Assembly: GCF_008014675.1 (NCBI RefSeq)
Contig: NZ_VOXD01000002.1
Span: 222,929-286,928, forward strand
DNA length: 64,000 nt
Direction of reading: 5' to 3'
Source: Neolewinella aurantiaca
GTDB taxonomy: Bacteria > Bacteroidota > Bacteroidia > Chitinophagales > Saprospiraceae
The translations under genes were made by a program, and so were the position numbers. Shown here piece by piece: positions 51,146 to 60,679 of this stretch. The notes below the pieces were generated by a model. The model saw nothing but the letters and a program-made list of their open reading frames with translations, was not told the DNA's origin and did not search any database. Position 1 is the stretch's first letter, and each line of letters starts with the position of its first letter.

Positions 51146-54100
51146 CTACTGCTGCGACCTTTCAACGTCTTTTTTGAAGCCGTCAAAGAATTCCTTGAAG
51201 GTATCGAACTCTCTGCGCCAGCTCAGTCCTGTACCTACCTGGATTCGGCGACCTCCGGCAATGTCGGGCTGAAGGCGTTCATAGCCTCTTAACTTCAGGG
51301 TTCTGGAGTCGTTGAGGACGTACTCCAGCACAAAATTGTTGCCCACAAAAGTCCCGGAGGCAAACGCTTCATTGTTGTTGAGAACGTTGAGGTCGTGGCG
51401 CAGCGTGAAGCGATTGTTGAAGTCGCGACTGAAGGAAAACTCAAAGGCAGAACCACGACTGGTAACCGAAGAACTGCTGATGCTCGCGTTGCGGTAATTG
51501 TTGTAGGCAACGTCAAAGTTGAAGGAGGAAATAAAGGCATCTTCGCCGAAGGCATTCTTAACCAAATCGTTCAGCAACAGGCTTACGTAGTTAGAGAGCC
51601 ACTCGCTCACCGTATTTACCACTGCATCGCCGAAACCGATGGATAAATCTGAGGGCAGAAACTGCCCGGCGACGATGAGGCCGAAGACCTGGCGGTTGAG
51701 CTCGTTCGGGTCTAAAAGTAACAGCCGGCGTTTGTTGTTTGCATAGCTCTCCAACGGGCCATCCAGGCTGGGGAAACCTATGTCGAAATTGATGTCGGGC
51801 TTGGTAAGAAGGCCGGCGAGTTTGAGGGAGAGGTCCACGTCGGTTGCCCGGCTGGCAACGGTTGTGAGGTTGTTGTCGACGTCGCTGACGAGGTACTCCT
51901 GAATGAAGTTAAGAATTGGTGTCTGGAGGTTTTCGTAGTCTGCCGAAATGTTGATCCGTGCTTCGAATGGGTCTCCGGTCCAGACGACGGTGCCTCCGGG
52001 GCGTACGGAAAACTCTTTATTGATAATGTCGTAAAACGTAAAGAGGTAGCTCCCCCGGGAAATGGTAAAGGTTCCGTACATCTTCAGCTCTCCGTCCCTG
52101 GGAATCCTCAAGGTGAGGTTGCCGTTGCCCTGTCCCCGTAGAATGTCGCCTACTTCTTCGTCGAAGATGATCTCTCCGATGGCTTCATCGGTTACCAGTA
52201 ATTCCATCTCCAGGCTCACCCCGGTAGGCTCTCCGGCATTTTCTGTAACTACGTCTTCTACGTACAGGCTCCGGTTCACGAAGCGGACATCATCGATGGA
52301 ACCGGCCTCCGCTCCATAGTCTACCGGTATCGAGAGCTTAGAGTCTTTACCGACAGTTGCACGGACGTAAATATCTGTCTGCTTGAAGTCTCCGGTAAAA
52401 GTTACCAGGCCGCTACCGATGGCAATTCCATAAAAATTAGGGTTCTGTCCCGGAGCGAGGTCAAGAGCGAGGAAGCGGTCCGTAGTAATCTGCGCATTGA
52501 TCCCCAGGTTTTTCAATCGATCGTGAGTGATACCTCCACTCAGGGTTGCTGAATTACCGTAGCGGTCAATCAACTTCGTCCCCGTAATGTCAAAGAGGGT
52601 ATTGTTGATGTTCACCCGGCTCTGGTTGTAACGGTACCTCGTTTGCAGGTAATCGATCGTAAAGCCTCCGCCAAGAGCGTCGATATGTCCGTCGACATCA
52701 AGCTTTTTGGGTTGTCCTTCAACCTTCAGCTCGGCGTTGAAAGAGCCGGTAATGTTCGATACGGAACCTCCAACCCAGTACTTGGCAAGGTCCAGCGGGT
52801 AGCCGTTGATGTTGACGCCGAGATCAAGGTGGTTTTTTTGCTGTTCCGGCAGGGGATCACTCTCTACCAGATCGGCAAGGTTATAGGTTGCTTCTGCGAT
52901 GAGCTGGGCCGTGTCCCGGTTCAGGTTCAGGTAGGTGGTCAGTTTGCTCTTGGGGTTGGGCGCAGAGGCATCGATCCGGAGGTACCCGTAGTCTTCTCCG
53001 TTCATCAGGAAAGTATCTGACCTGAACTGGGCCCGTAAGCCTTCCTGCCGGAAAATATCTGCTACCGAAACGGTAACATCTACATCTCCGCTGAAGTCTA
53101 AGTTAGGATAATCCCATATAGAATCGATCAGTGATAGATCCATATTCATCAGGTCAAGTTCAAGGCCCTCGTCGCCGAACTTACTCAGTCGGATTTCACG
53201 GTAGTCATTCTTGGTGCCGGCTAGTCTTCCGCTGCGCAGAGCAAAGTTCTGGGTGTCGATATAATTCGGCCCGAAGACGATGTAATTGCCCCGCCGGATG
53301 TTCCACCGTTGCTGGAATATTTCCAGCTGAGACTCGTCAAACCGAAGTTCGAAATTAAGACTGTCGGGCAGCCTGAGTTCCCCGTCGAGGTTGATCTTAT
53401 CCAGAAAGATATTGTCTTCATCCCCACCGTAGGTGAGTCCGAAGTCGATCAGCTCGTCGTCGAGCAGGCTCAGGAGTGTTACCCGGTTCAGCAGATGCCG
53501 GTCGTTGACAAAAGTCGAGTCCACGGCAAATCCGAGGTCTCCTTCTCCTTTATTGCTGCTGGCCCGGAGGATGAAGTCCACCAGGCGGAACTCGGCGAAG
53601 CTGAGGTCAGGGGCTGTGAGTTCCATCACCAGACTGTCCTTGAAACCATCATAACTCCCTCTCAGGTCTACATTGACCAGCGAGCCAAGCTGCGGGGAAG
53701 CAAGCCGGTTCAGCCCGCGGGAATCCAGAATGCTCAGGTCGAAACTAAAGCGGTTTGGCGCCGGCAGGCTTCGTGGTGGGTTTATCTTCAGTCGTTGGGC
53801 CCAGCCGGGGTAATGCCTGACAAGGAAGCCGGTAAGACTTGGAGCTACTTCTTCAAGGTCGAAACGACCGACAAGTTCTCCGCGGGCGATGTCGCTTTCG
53901 AGCTTTACCACTTTCTGACCGTCGAGATTGAAGTTCGAGTAAGCCAGCAGGCTGTCGATCGTTATGGCAACGGTATCCACCAGTACCTGGAAACTGTCCA
54001 GTTCGACCCGGCCTTCCATTACGCTGAAATCGGTACCGATGAGGTTAAGGTCGATGTTGCCAGACAGGGCAATTGGTTGTTTGCTCAGGTTGAGCGCAAG

Positions 54101-56017
54101 GAGATCGAATTCCCCCACGGAGGCGTCAAAATCGAAGGTCGGAATGGAGTCGCGGAAGTCGATCTCCCCCAGGAAGTTAAAATCGATGTTATCATCGGCG
54201 ATGCTGAAGTTTCCGTTGAAAAACCTGTCCTCCAGCCGGCCATCGATGATGGCATTCTGGTAAGCGTATTCCCGGAAAGTGAAGCTGCGGATGGTGGCAT
54301 CCAGATCGGCCTTGGCGGTGTTGGCGTCGAGGCCGATACCGTTGGCGATGCTACCGTCCAGAGAAATCTGCCCAAACTGAGGGTTACCCGTCCAGATGCC
54401 GAGGTCAAAATCGTCCAGGGTCAGTTTCCCGGCGTAAGTGGCCGGCTTGGGGCCGTCGGAGGTGATGAGTTGAACGTCAAGGGTCGCGCTGCCGATGTCC
54501 GAGTTCAGCGTACCATCCGCCACGAAGTTGGTGAAGAAGCCGTCGAAACGGCCATTGAAACTAAGCTTCCCAAGGCGGTCGAAGTTCTCCGGTGGCGTGA
54601 ATTTTGGGAGCAGGCGACGCAGGGTGTACATGTCGGTGGTAAGCTCATCGAGCTCGAGGTTCAGTAACTCAGAGCCGGGATTGGCAATCTGCCGGGAGCT
54701 GAAGCTGCCCTTTAATTTGGTCGATTGGTCCAGGGCCAGTTCCACTTCCCGGCCGCGAAGGCTGTTCACCATTCCCCGGAGTTCTCCGCCTATTTCAAGT
54801 TTGCGCCGTTGGTTGTCGCGGAAAAACTGATTGAACCGCAGCTTGCGGGCAAAGTAAAGGACATCCCGGACGGCAACTTTACTTTTCCTGATGTTGATGT
54901 CCATGCGCACCTCGTTGTTGAAGTCAGACCAGCTGTCCCAGCCATTTCTGAAACGAAAGTGGAGGCTGTCGGAGAGCAGACTCTCTGCCGTCACGAGTTC
55001 GAGGTCGTATAGTTGAAGTTCGGTGGGCGTTATTTTGAGGTCCTGGACACTGAGGCGATCGAGGATGAAGCCCGATTTCTCTTCCAAACTGAGGTGACGG
55101 AGTTTGCCCAGGAACTCGCCGCCGCTGAAATCTACATCGGTGAGTTCCAGGTCGACGTTGCTCGTGCCGAGGCGGGCAAAGTCAATAGCGGAGATGTCGG
55201 CCTCGGCGATGGGGTCTTTGCGGAAATTGTCAAGTACGTAGCTGCCGTCGTATATTTCAATGCTGCCGGCAAGAATCTGCAGGTTGGTCTTGTTGGTATC
55301 GATCACCTGCTCGTCCATTTCGATCATAAGGCTGTCGAAGGCAGTTTCCAGTGGGGCGGGGGAGAAGCTGGTTTGTTTCACGAGCGGAGAACGTAACTCT
55401 GCTCTTTCGATCCGGATGATACTGTTGGGGAGGTCCAGTTCGTCCATCTTGGCAACGGCCGACTCGAGGCTGATGTCCCACCGTTGCCCTCTTACGCTGT
55501 CGTTCTGCGTAAAGGTGATGTTTCTCAGGTCCAGTTGGTTCAGTTGCAGGTTGAACGGGGTGTTGCTCGGTTCGTCTTTAGGAGGAAAGAGTTTTTGGAG
55601 CGCGGTTTCCAGATTGCTTTCTGCGTCGCCAAGGTCACGCCGTATTTTGAAGTTGGTGTCTGCAATGAGCACAGACTCAATGACCAGCCCGTGCCAGAGG
55701 TCGAAGTCGGCCGCGAGGGTTTTGCCGTACAGGAGGGTGTCTCCGTATTTGTCTTCGATGTAAAGCCCTTCGATCGTCATTTCGTCCAGCCACGAGATGC
55801 GGACGTTGTCTACGGAAACCGATGTTTCGAGGGTTTTTTCCATACTGGCCGTCACGCGTTTTGCAAGCCAGTTCTGCACGGATGGCAGTTGAAGCACCAG
55901 CACGATCCCAAAAAAGATGAGCGGCAGACCGATAAGCCAGCGCCTTGCACGGCGCCAGCCTTTGCTTTTGCGGCGGGGTTTCAGGTTGTCGGCCTTGTGT
56001 TCACTTGGTTGGTTCAT
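51146..56017 (-). CDS. tamB: TamB-family translocation/assembly protein (DUF490)
   Basis: 1623 aa. One N-terminal membrane anchor (about 28-48, WLIGLPLIFFGIVLVLQLP) is followed by a long, repetitive, beta-rich periplasmic region. The C-terminal DUF490 domain includes GSYLFTFYDIINKEFSVRPG and DPFEARINISADY and ends in a barrel-like RDFNNRFTLRHDLNVLN region. TamB-like proteins bridge the inner and outer membrane for outer-membrane protein insertion or lipid transport. No TamA/BamA gene is adjacent, which is common in this phylum. Confidence 0.93.
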   Translation of the reverse strand: MNQPSEHKADNLKPRRKSKGWRRARRWLIGLPLIFFGIVLVLQLPSVQNWLAKRVTASMEKTLETSVSVDNVRISWLDEMTIEGLYIEDKYGDTLLYGKTLAADFDLWHGLVIESVLIADTNFKIRRDLGDAESNLETALQKLFPPKDEPSNTPFNLQLNQLDLRNITFTQNDSVRGQRWDISLESAVAKMDELDLPNSIIRIERAELRSPLVKQTSFSPAPLETAFDSLMIEMDEQVIDTNKTNLQILAGSIEIYDGSYVLDNFRKDPIAEADISAIDFARLGTSNVDLELTDVDFSGGEFLGKLRHLSLEEKSGFILDRLSVQDLKITPTELQLYDLELVTAESLLSDSLHFRFRNGWDSWSDFNNEVRMDINIRKSKVAVRDVLYFARKLRFNQFFRDNQRRKLEIGGELRGMVNSLRGREVELALDQSTKLKGSFSSRQIANPGSELLNLELDELTTDMYTLRRLLPKFTPPENFDRLGKLSFNGRFDGFFTNFVADGTLNSDIGSATLDVQLITSDGPKPATYAGKLTLDDFDLGIWTGNPQFGQISLDGSIANGIGLDANTAKADLDATIRSFTFREYAYQNAIIDGRLEDRFFNGNFSIADDNIDFNFLGEIDFRDSIPTFDFDASVGEFDLLALNLSKQPIALSGNIDLNLIGTDFSVMEGRVELDSFQVLVDTVAITIDSLLAYSNFNLDGQKVVKLESDIARGELVGRFDLEEVAPSLTGFLVRHYPGWAQRLKINPPRSLPAPNRFSFDLSILDSRGLNRLASPQLGSLVNVDLRGSYDGFKDSLVMELTAPDLSFAEFRLVDFILRASSNKGEGDLGFAVDSTFVNDRHLLNRVTLLSLLDDELIDFGLTYGGDEDNIFLDKINLDGELRLPDSLNFELRFDESQLEIFQQRWNIRRGNYIVFGPNYIDTQNFALRSGRLAGTKNDYREIRLSKFGDEGLELDLMNMDLSLIDSIWDYPNLDFSGDVDVTVSVADIFRQEGLRAQFRSDTFLMNGEDYGYLRIDASAPNPKSKLTTYLNLNRDTAQLIAEATYNLADLVESDPLPEQQKNHLDLGVNINGYPLDLAKYWVGGSVSNITGSFNAELKVEGQPKKLDVDGHIDALGGGFTIDYLQTRYRYNQSRVNINNTLFDITGTKLIDRYGNSATLSGGITHDRLKNLGINAQITTDRFLALDLAPGQNPNFYGIAIGSGLVTFTGDFKQTDIYVRATVGKDSKLSIPVDYGAEAGSIDDVRFVNRSLYVEDVVTENAGEPTGVSLEMELLVTDEAIGEIIFDEEVGDILRGQGNGNLTLRIPRDGELKMYGTFTISRGSYLFTFYDIINKEFSVRPGGTVVWTGDPFEARINISADYENLQTPILNFIQEYLVSDVDNNLTTVASRATDVDLSLKLAGLLTKPDINFDIGFPSLDGPLESYANNKRRLLLLDPNELNRQVFGLIVAGQFLPSDLSIGFGDAVVNTVSEWLSNYVSLLLNDLVKNAFGEDAFISSFNFDVAYNNYRNASISSSSVTSRGSAFEFSFSRDFNNRFTLRHDLNVLNNNEAFASGTFVGNNFVLEYVLNDSRTLKLRGYERLQPDIAGGRRIQVGTGLSWRREFDTFKEFFDGFKKDVERSQQ

Positions 56018-56112
56018 GCCTTGAGGGCGCGAAGATAAGTCTGGATCACGTCCATATTATAGTAACACGGCGATCAACCTAAAGGGTTGGTTCATTAAGG
56101 TAAGATTAATAG

Positions 56113-56198
56113 TGCGCGGCCGCGGGTGCAGAGAAGGGTTTTGGGAGTACGTTTATTTCGCACTGCTTCCCAACTTATGCGGCACCTGCGTACGCGCC
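56113..56198. repeat. Dispersed motif inverted pair E, upstream of pdxJ
   Basis: TGCGCGGCCGCGGGTGCAGA (56113-56132) and GGCACCTGCGTACGCGCC (56181-56198). The right copy lies in the loop of a 12-bp perfect palindrome, AACTTATGCGGC / GCCGCATAAGTT (56172-56207), which ends on the pdxJ -7 box. Confidence 0.75.
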
Positions 56199-56206
56199 GC
56201 ATAAGT

Positions 56207-56214
56207 TACCTTCG
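56207..56214 (+). promoter_or_regulatory. -7 box of pdxJ, joined to a 12-bp palindrome
   Basis: TACCTTCG, 17 nt before the ATG. The palindrome immediately upstream occupies the -33 region and is a likely operator or attenuator. Confidence 0.55.
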
Positions 56215-56231
56215 CCAAAAATCAACTGAAC

Positions 56232-56948
56232 ATGGTACGTTTATCCGTCAACCTCAACAAAGTAGCGCTCATCCGTAACAGCCGGGGAGCCGATTACCCC
56301 AATCTGGTAAAAGTGGCCAAAGACTGCGAAGCCTTTGGTGCTCAGGGCATCACTATCCACCCCCGGCCCGATGAACGACACGCCCGCTACACCGATGTGG
56401 CAGCACTGAAAGAAGTCTGCACCACTGAATTGAACATCGAAGGGTATCCGGGAGAGAAATTTATGCAGGTGGTACTGGCAAGCAAACCAGATCAGGTAAC
56501 CCTGGTACCCGATGAGCCCGGGCAGCTGACAAGCGACCACGGATGGGACACCGTGGGAAAGGCTGACTACCTCAAAAAAACAATTGACCGATTAAAAAAT
56601 GCGGGCATCCGCACATCGATTTTTGTTGACCCGGATGAGGAGATGCTGGACGGAGCGCTGGCCGTCGGTACCGACCGGATCGAATTCTATACAGGGCCAT
56701 TTGCGCACCAGTACCAAGGGGACAGGGAAGCGGCGATCGCTCCTTTCACCAAAGCGTCGGCGTACGCCCGGGAGCTGGGGCTGGGCATCAATGCCGGCCA
56801 CGATCTAAACCTCGAAAACCTCGCTTTCTTCGCTGCTCAAATGCCGGGTTTACAGGAGGTTAGCATTGGTCATGCCCTGGTCTCCGATGCACTGTATTAC
56901 GGACTGGAAAATACCATTCAGATGTACCTCCAAAGGTTAAGTTTGTAA
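56232..56948 (+). CDS. pdxJ: Pyridoxine 5'-phosphate synthase
   Basis: Condenses 1-deoxyxylulose 5-phosphate with aminoacetone phosphate to PNP in vitamin B6 synthesis. It is a 238-aa TIM barrel. It opens RLSVNLNKVALIRNSRG with the following GITIHPRPDERH motif. LVPDEPGQLTSDHGWD and GLGINAGHDLNLEN supply phosphate and active-site residues. Length is normal and start ATG 56232 is clear. A small terminator follows. Confidence 0.97.
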   Translation: MVRLSVNLNKVALIRNSRGADYPNLVKVAKDCEAFGAQGITIHPRPDERHARYTDVAALKEVCTTELNIEGYPGEKFMQVVLASKPDQVTLVPDEPGQLTSDHGWDTVGKADYLKKTIDRLKNAGIRTSIFVDPDEEMLDGALAVGTDRIEFYTGPFAHQYQGDREAAIAPFTKASAYARELGLGINAGHDLNLENLAFFAAQMPGLQEVSIGHALVSDALYYGLENTIQMYLQRLSL

Positions 56949-56951
56949 GCT

Positions 56952-56980
56952 CCCCGACTTTACGGGGTTGTTAACTTTTT
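56952..56980 (+). terminator. Terminator of pdxJ
   Basis: CCCCG-ACTTTA-CGGGG followed by TTGTTAACTTTTTATTT. Confidence 0.65.
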
Positions 56981-57117
56981 ATTTACCCTGCCAGAGCATC
57001 GTCAATGGGTGTTCAAACAGTGGCCAGGCTTTGTGTTTGCGGTAACTTGGCAACTTTGCGAATCGGCAAATCACTATTTGGCCGAACCCTTGTCTTAACA
57101 AATAATTAGGAAAGTTA

Positions 57118-57148
57118 TTTGGACGGGCAGCGAAATCTATTAACTTTG
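57118..57148 (+). promoter_or_regulatory. Promoter of the SusC operon with long leader
   Basis: TTTG (57118-57121), 19 bp, TAACTTTG (57141-57148): an ideal Bacteroidota -33/-7 pair. It predicts a 5' leader of about 255 nt before the susC ATG. The gap between pdxJ and susC (461 bp) otherwise shows nothing definite. Confidence 0.7.
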
Positions 57149-57409
57149 CGTTCACACTCCGGAAGATTTACATTTACACATCAAACCATCTCTTCCGACC
57201 GGCGAGACCAATCATCGCCAAAGATTTTATCAGGGACTTTTTCTTTACACTTCGCATTACACAGGATCAACTACACTGAATATTTTCAAAGAAGATCAGC
57301 AACAAGAACAATCTAAATCCAAAGCTTAAGGCGGGGTTTGGCCCTCGCCGTATTTTAACCATATTTCTTAACCATTTTGAGACTAGTAATCAACTAAATT
57401 TCGACTAGA

Positions 57410-60400
57410 ATGAAAAGAATTTCACTAGTATTATCGCTCCTCTTTTTTGCGTGCAGTATTGCGCTGGCGCAGAGGACGGTAACCGGTACCGTCATGGACG
57501 AGTCCGGTGAGACCCTTATCGGAGCCTCCGTGCTCGTTAAGGGTACAACTTCCGGTACGGTCACCGACATCGACGGAAAATTTTCACTTAACGTACCTGC
57601 CAACGCCGAGTTGCTTGTCGTTAGCTACACAGGCTTTGCCACCAGCGAGGTGCCACTGACTGCCGCTAACGTTATGGACATTACGATGTCTGAGAGCGCA
57701 GCCCAGCTGAACGAGGTAGTAGTAACCGCCCTCGGTATCCGTAAGGAGAAGAAGGCACTTGGTTACTCGGTCGCTACCATCGGTTCCGGCGCGGTTGAAA
57801 ACCGCGTTGAGTCTGATGTGGGCCGTATCCTCCGCGGTAAAGCTGCAGGTGTGGACATTACCCAGACTTCAGGTGTTGCCGGTTCGGGTACCAACATCAT
57901 CATTCGTGGCTACAGCTCCATCAATGGTTCTAACCAGCCACTGTTTGTTGTTGACGGTGTTCCTTTCAACACCGCTACCAACACCGACCGTAACTTCGTA
58001 ACGGGTGGTGCAACGGCTTCCAGCCGCTTCCTTGACCTTGATCCTAACAACATTGCTGAGATCAACGTACTTAAAGGTCTCTCCGCAACCGTACTTTACG
58101 GTGAGCAGGGTGCCAACGGTGTAATCCTCGTTACAACCAAGAACGGTCAGGGTGGTGCAGACGCCAAGAAAGGTTTCGAAATCAGTGTTTCTCAGGGTAT
58201 TGCCCGCACCGAGATTGCTAACCTTCCTGATTACCAGAACAGCTACGGTAACGGTTTCTCCGGCAACTACGGTCTGTTCTTCTCTAACTGGGGTCCTGCT
58301 TTCGACGTTCGCGGCAGCAACGGTATCAGCGAGAACGGCACCGTTCCTCACCCTTACGGTCGTGAAGCACTCAACGGTGCATTCCCTGAATTCATTGGTG
58401 CAGAGCTTGACTACCGCCCTTACGACAACGTATCTGAGTTCTTCCAGGCTGGTTCTGTATACAACACCAGCGTAAACGTAGATAAGAACTTCGGCAATGG
58501 CATCAGCTTCAACGCCAACTACTCTTACCTCGACGACACCGGCTTCGTTCCTGAAAACACCTACCAAAAGCACAATGCAGGTATTGGTGGTAAAGTAGAC
58601 CTGGCCAACGGCCTTAAGATCCAGTCGAGCCTCAATATCGTAAGCTCTAACCGGGTTAGCCCTCCTGCATCTATCGGTTTCGGTTCCAACCCTTCCGGTG
58701 CCTCTGTATTTGCCAACGTACTTTACACGCCCCGCTCTGTTGACCTGGCTGGATTCCCATTCCAGAACCCAATCGACGGTAGCCAGGTGTACTACCGTGG
58801 TGGTAACGACATCCAGAACCCACGCTGGGGTCTTGCCAACATGTTCGACACTGAAGAAATCAACCGTTACTTCGGTAACGTGAGCGCTTCTTACGAAATC
58901 ACTGACTGGCTGTCTGCAGCCTACAAAATCGGTGTGGATACTTACACACAGAACTCACGTCGTGAAATTAACAAAGGTGGTAGCCAGGTGCCTGATGGCC
59001 AGATGGTAACCAACCTCCGTACCAACACTATCATCGACCAGGTTCTTAGCCTGAACTTCGACACTGACCTGAGCGAAACATTCAACCTCAGCGGTACCGT
59101 AGGTATTAACGACCGTCACGATAAGTTTCAGCGCAACACCGTAAGCTCAAGCCAGCAGTTCATTTACGGTCTTTTCGACCAGGATAACTTCATCGAGCAC
59201 GTTGGTAGCCAGTACCGCGAGGAAGAAGGTTACTTCGGAGTATTCGGTAGTGTAACCGCAGGTTACAACCGCTACCTCTACCTGACCGCTTCTGCTCGTA
59301 ACGACTGGTCTTCTACTCTGGAGTCAGCTAACCGTTCTATCCTTTACCCTTCCGTTAGTGTGAGTTTCGTACCAACGGATGCCTTCGAAAGCCTGCAGGG
59401 CAGCCGCGTGCTGAACTACCTGAAGCTTCGTGCCGGTTACGGTACTTCTGCCCGTTTCCCTTCTCCGTACAACACCCGTACTCCACTGGGAAGCTCTACC
59501 AACGTAAGCCAGACTCCTGGTGGTCAGCCGCTCAACACAAACTTTGTTGACAACCGCCTGGGTAACCTGAACCTCGAGCCCGAGCTTCTCGGCGAACTCG
59601 AATTCGGTGTGGAAGGTCGTTTCTTCAACAACCGTGTTGGTATTGACTTCAGCATCTACGACAAGCAGTCCAGCGACCTTCTCGTTGACCTCGACCTTGA
59701 CCCTGCAAGTGGCTACAGCACCACTTTCATCAACGCTGCCGAAGTATCTAACAAAGGTATCGAAGCAAGCCTGAACCTCATCCCGGTAAAAACCAAAGAC
59801 TTTACCTGGGACATGACCTGGAACATCACTAAGAACAAAAACGAAGTTATCAGCATCGCTGACGGTGTTGACCAGATCAATATTGCCGGTTACACCAACC
59901 TTGGTAACTTCGCTATCCCCGGCCAGCCCTTCGGTGCCATCCAGGGTAGTGCCTTCGTAACCGGCCCCAACGGCGGCCTGTTCGTAAACTCTGCCGGTGA
60001 GTACGAAGCAACCAACGACATCGAAGTTATCGGTGACCCGAACCCGAACTACACAGCCAACTGGCTCAACTCTATCAGCTACAAAGGCATCAACCTGGGC
60101 TGGCAGTTCTCTTACACTGACGGTGGCGACATCTACAGTGTAACAACCGCTACCATGTTGGCTCGTGGTCTTACTACTGATACTGACTTCGACCGTTTCC
60201 TCCCACTGATCCTTCCTGGTGAAGATGCTGAAGGCAACGAGAATACAGTACAGGGTTACGCTGGTGATTACTTCTTCGCTGGTTACTTCGGTGCTGATGA
60301 AGGTTCTATCTTCGATGCAACCGTTATCCGCCTGCGTGAAATCAGCCTGAGCTACAGCATTCCTTCCAGCCTGCTGGAGAAGCTGCCGTTTGGTTCTATC

Positions 60401-60571
60401 TCTCTTCGTCTGTCTGGTGAAAACCTCTGGTACTACGCTCCTAACTTCCCTGAAGGTGTGAACTTCGACCCCGAAGTATCCTCTCTCGGTGTAGGTAACG
60501 GCCGTGGTTTTGACTACCTGACCGGTCCTACGACCAAAAAGTACGGTGCTACAATCAGCCTGACTTTCTAA
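57410..60571 (+). CDS. SusC/RagA-family TonB-linked outer-membrane receptor
   Basis: Outer-membrane importer of 1053 aa. Signal peptide (1-21), then a carboxypeptidase-regulatory-like domain (VTGTVMDESGETLIGASVLV). TonB box region LNEVVVTALGI follows, then a plug with RGKAAGVDITQ and NGSNQPLFVVDGVPF, and a 22-strand barrel ending in aromatic TISLTF. Substrate unknown; there is no glycanase in the window, so a peptide or other ligand is possible. Codons favour T-ending family boxes more than neighbours, in keeping with high expression. First gene of a susC-susD-lipoprotein operon. Confidence 0.95.
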   Translation: MKRISLVLSLLFFACSIALAQRTVTGTVMDESGETLIGASVLVKGTTSGTVTDIDGKFSLNVPANAELLVVSYTGFATSEVPLTAANVMDITMSESAAQLNEVVVTALGIRKEKKALGYSVATIGSGAVENRVESDVGRILRGKAAGVDITQTSGVAGSGTNIIIRGYSSINGSNQPLFVVDGVPFNTATNTDRNFVTGGATASSRFLDLDPNNIAEINVLKGLSATVLYGEQGANGVILVTTKNGQGGADAKKGFEISVSQGIARTEIANLPDYQNSYGNGFSGNYGLFFSNWGPAFDVRGSNGISENGTVPHPYGREALNGAFPEFIGAELDYRPYDNVSEFFQAGSVYNTSVNVDKNFGNGISFNANYSYLDDTGFVPENTYQKHNAGIGGKVDLANGLKIQSSLNIVSSNRVSPPASIGFGSNPSGASVFANVLYTPRSVDLAGFPFQNPIDGSQVYYRGGNDIQNPRWGLANMFDTEEINRYFGNVSASYEITDWLSAAYKIGVDTYTQNSRREINKGGSQVPDGQMVTNLRTNTIIDQVLSLNFDTDLSETFNLSGTVGINDRHDKFQRNTVSSSQQFIYGLFDQDNFIEHVGSQYREEEGYFGVFGSVTAGYNRYLYLTASARNDWSSTLESANRSILYPSVSVSFVPTDAFESLQGSRVLNYLKLRAGYGTSARFPSPYNTRTPLGSSTNVSQTPGGQPLNTNFVDNRLGNLNLEPELLGELEFGVEGRFFNNRVGIDFSIYDKQSSDLLVDLDLDPASGYSTTFINAAEVSNKGIEASLNLIPVKTKDFTWDMTWNITKNKNEVISIADGVDQINIAGYTNLGNFAIPGQPFGAIQGSAFVTGPNGGLFVNSAGEYEATNDIEVIGDPNPNYTANWLNSISYKGINLGWQFSYTDGGDIYSVTTATMLARGLTTDTDFDRFLPLILPGEDAEGNENTVQGYAGDYFFAGYFGADEGSIFDATVIRLREISLSYSIPSSLLEKLPFGSISLRLSGENLWYYAPNFPEGVNFDPEVSSLGVGNGRGFDYLTGPTTKKYGATISLTF

Positions 60572-60679
60572 GTAAACTCTTTTGGTGCCTCTGTAAGTTG
60601 TCCGGTAAAGGACGGCTCACAGAGTGCCCCTGAGTTTGCAAAGCAACCATTTCAATTAAGACTACAACAAGCAATAAAT
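60572..60679 (+). promoter_or_regulatory. Hairpin-containing spacer between susC and susD
   Basis: 108 bp with a GTCC-GGTAAA-GGAC stem inside an imperfect TGCCTCTGT / ACAGAGTGCCC stem. Probably an attenuator or mRNA-stability element setting the susC/susD ratio. Confidence 0.4.

Noticed and set aside
57119..57316. 65-aa open frame in the SusC leader
   Set aside because: Lies inside the predicted leader just at the promoter boxes, with basic, unstructured composition; not a credible gene.
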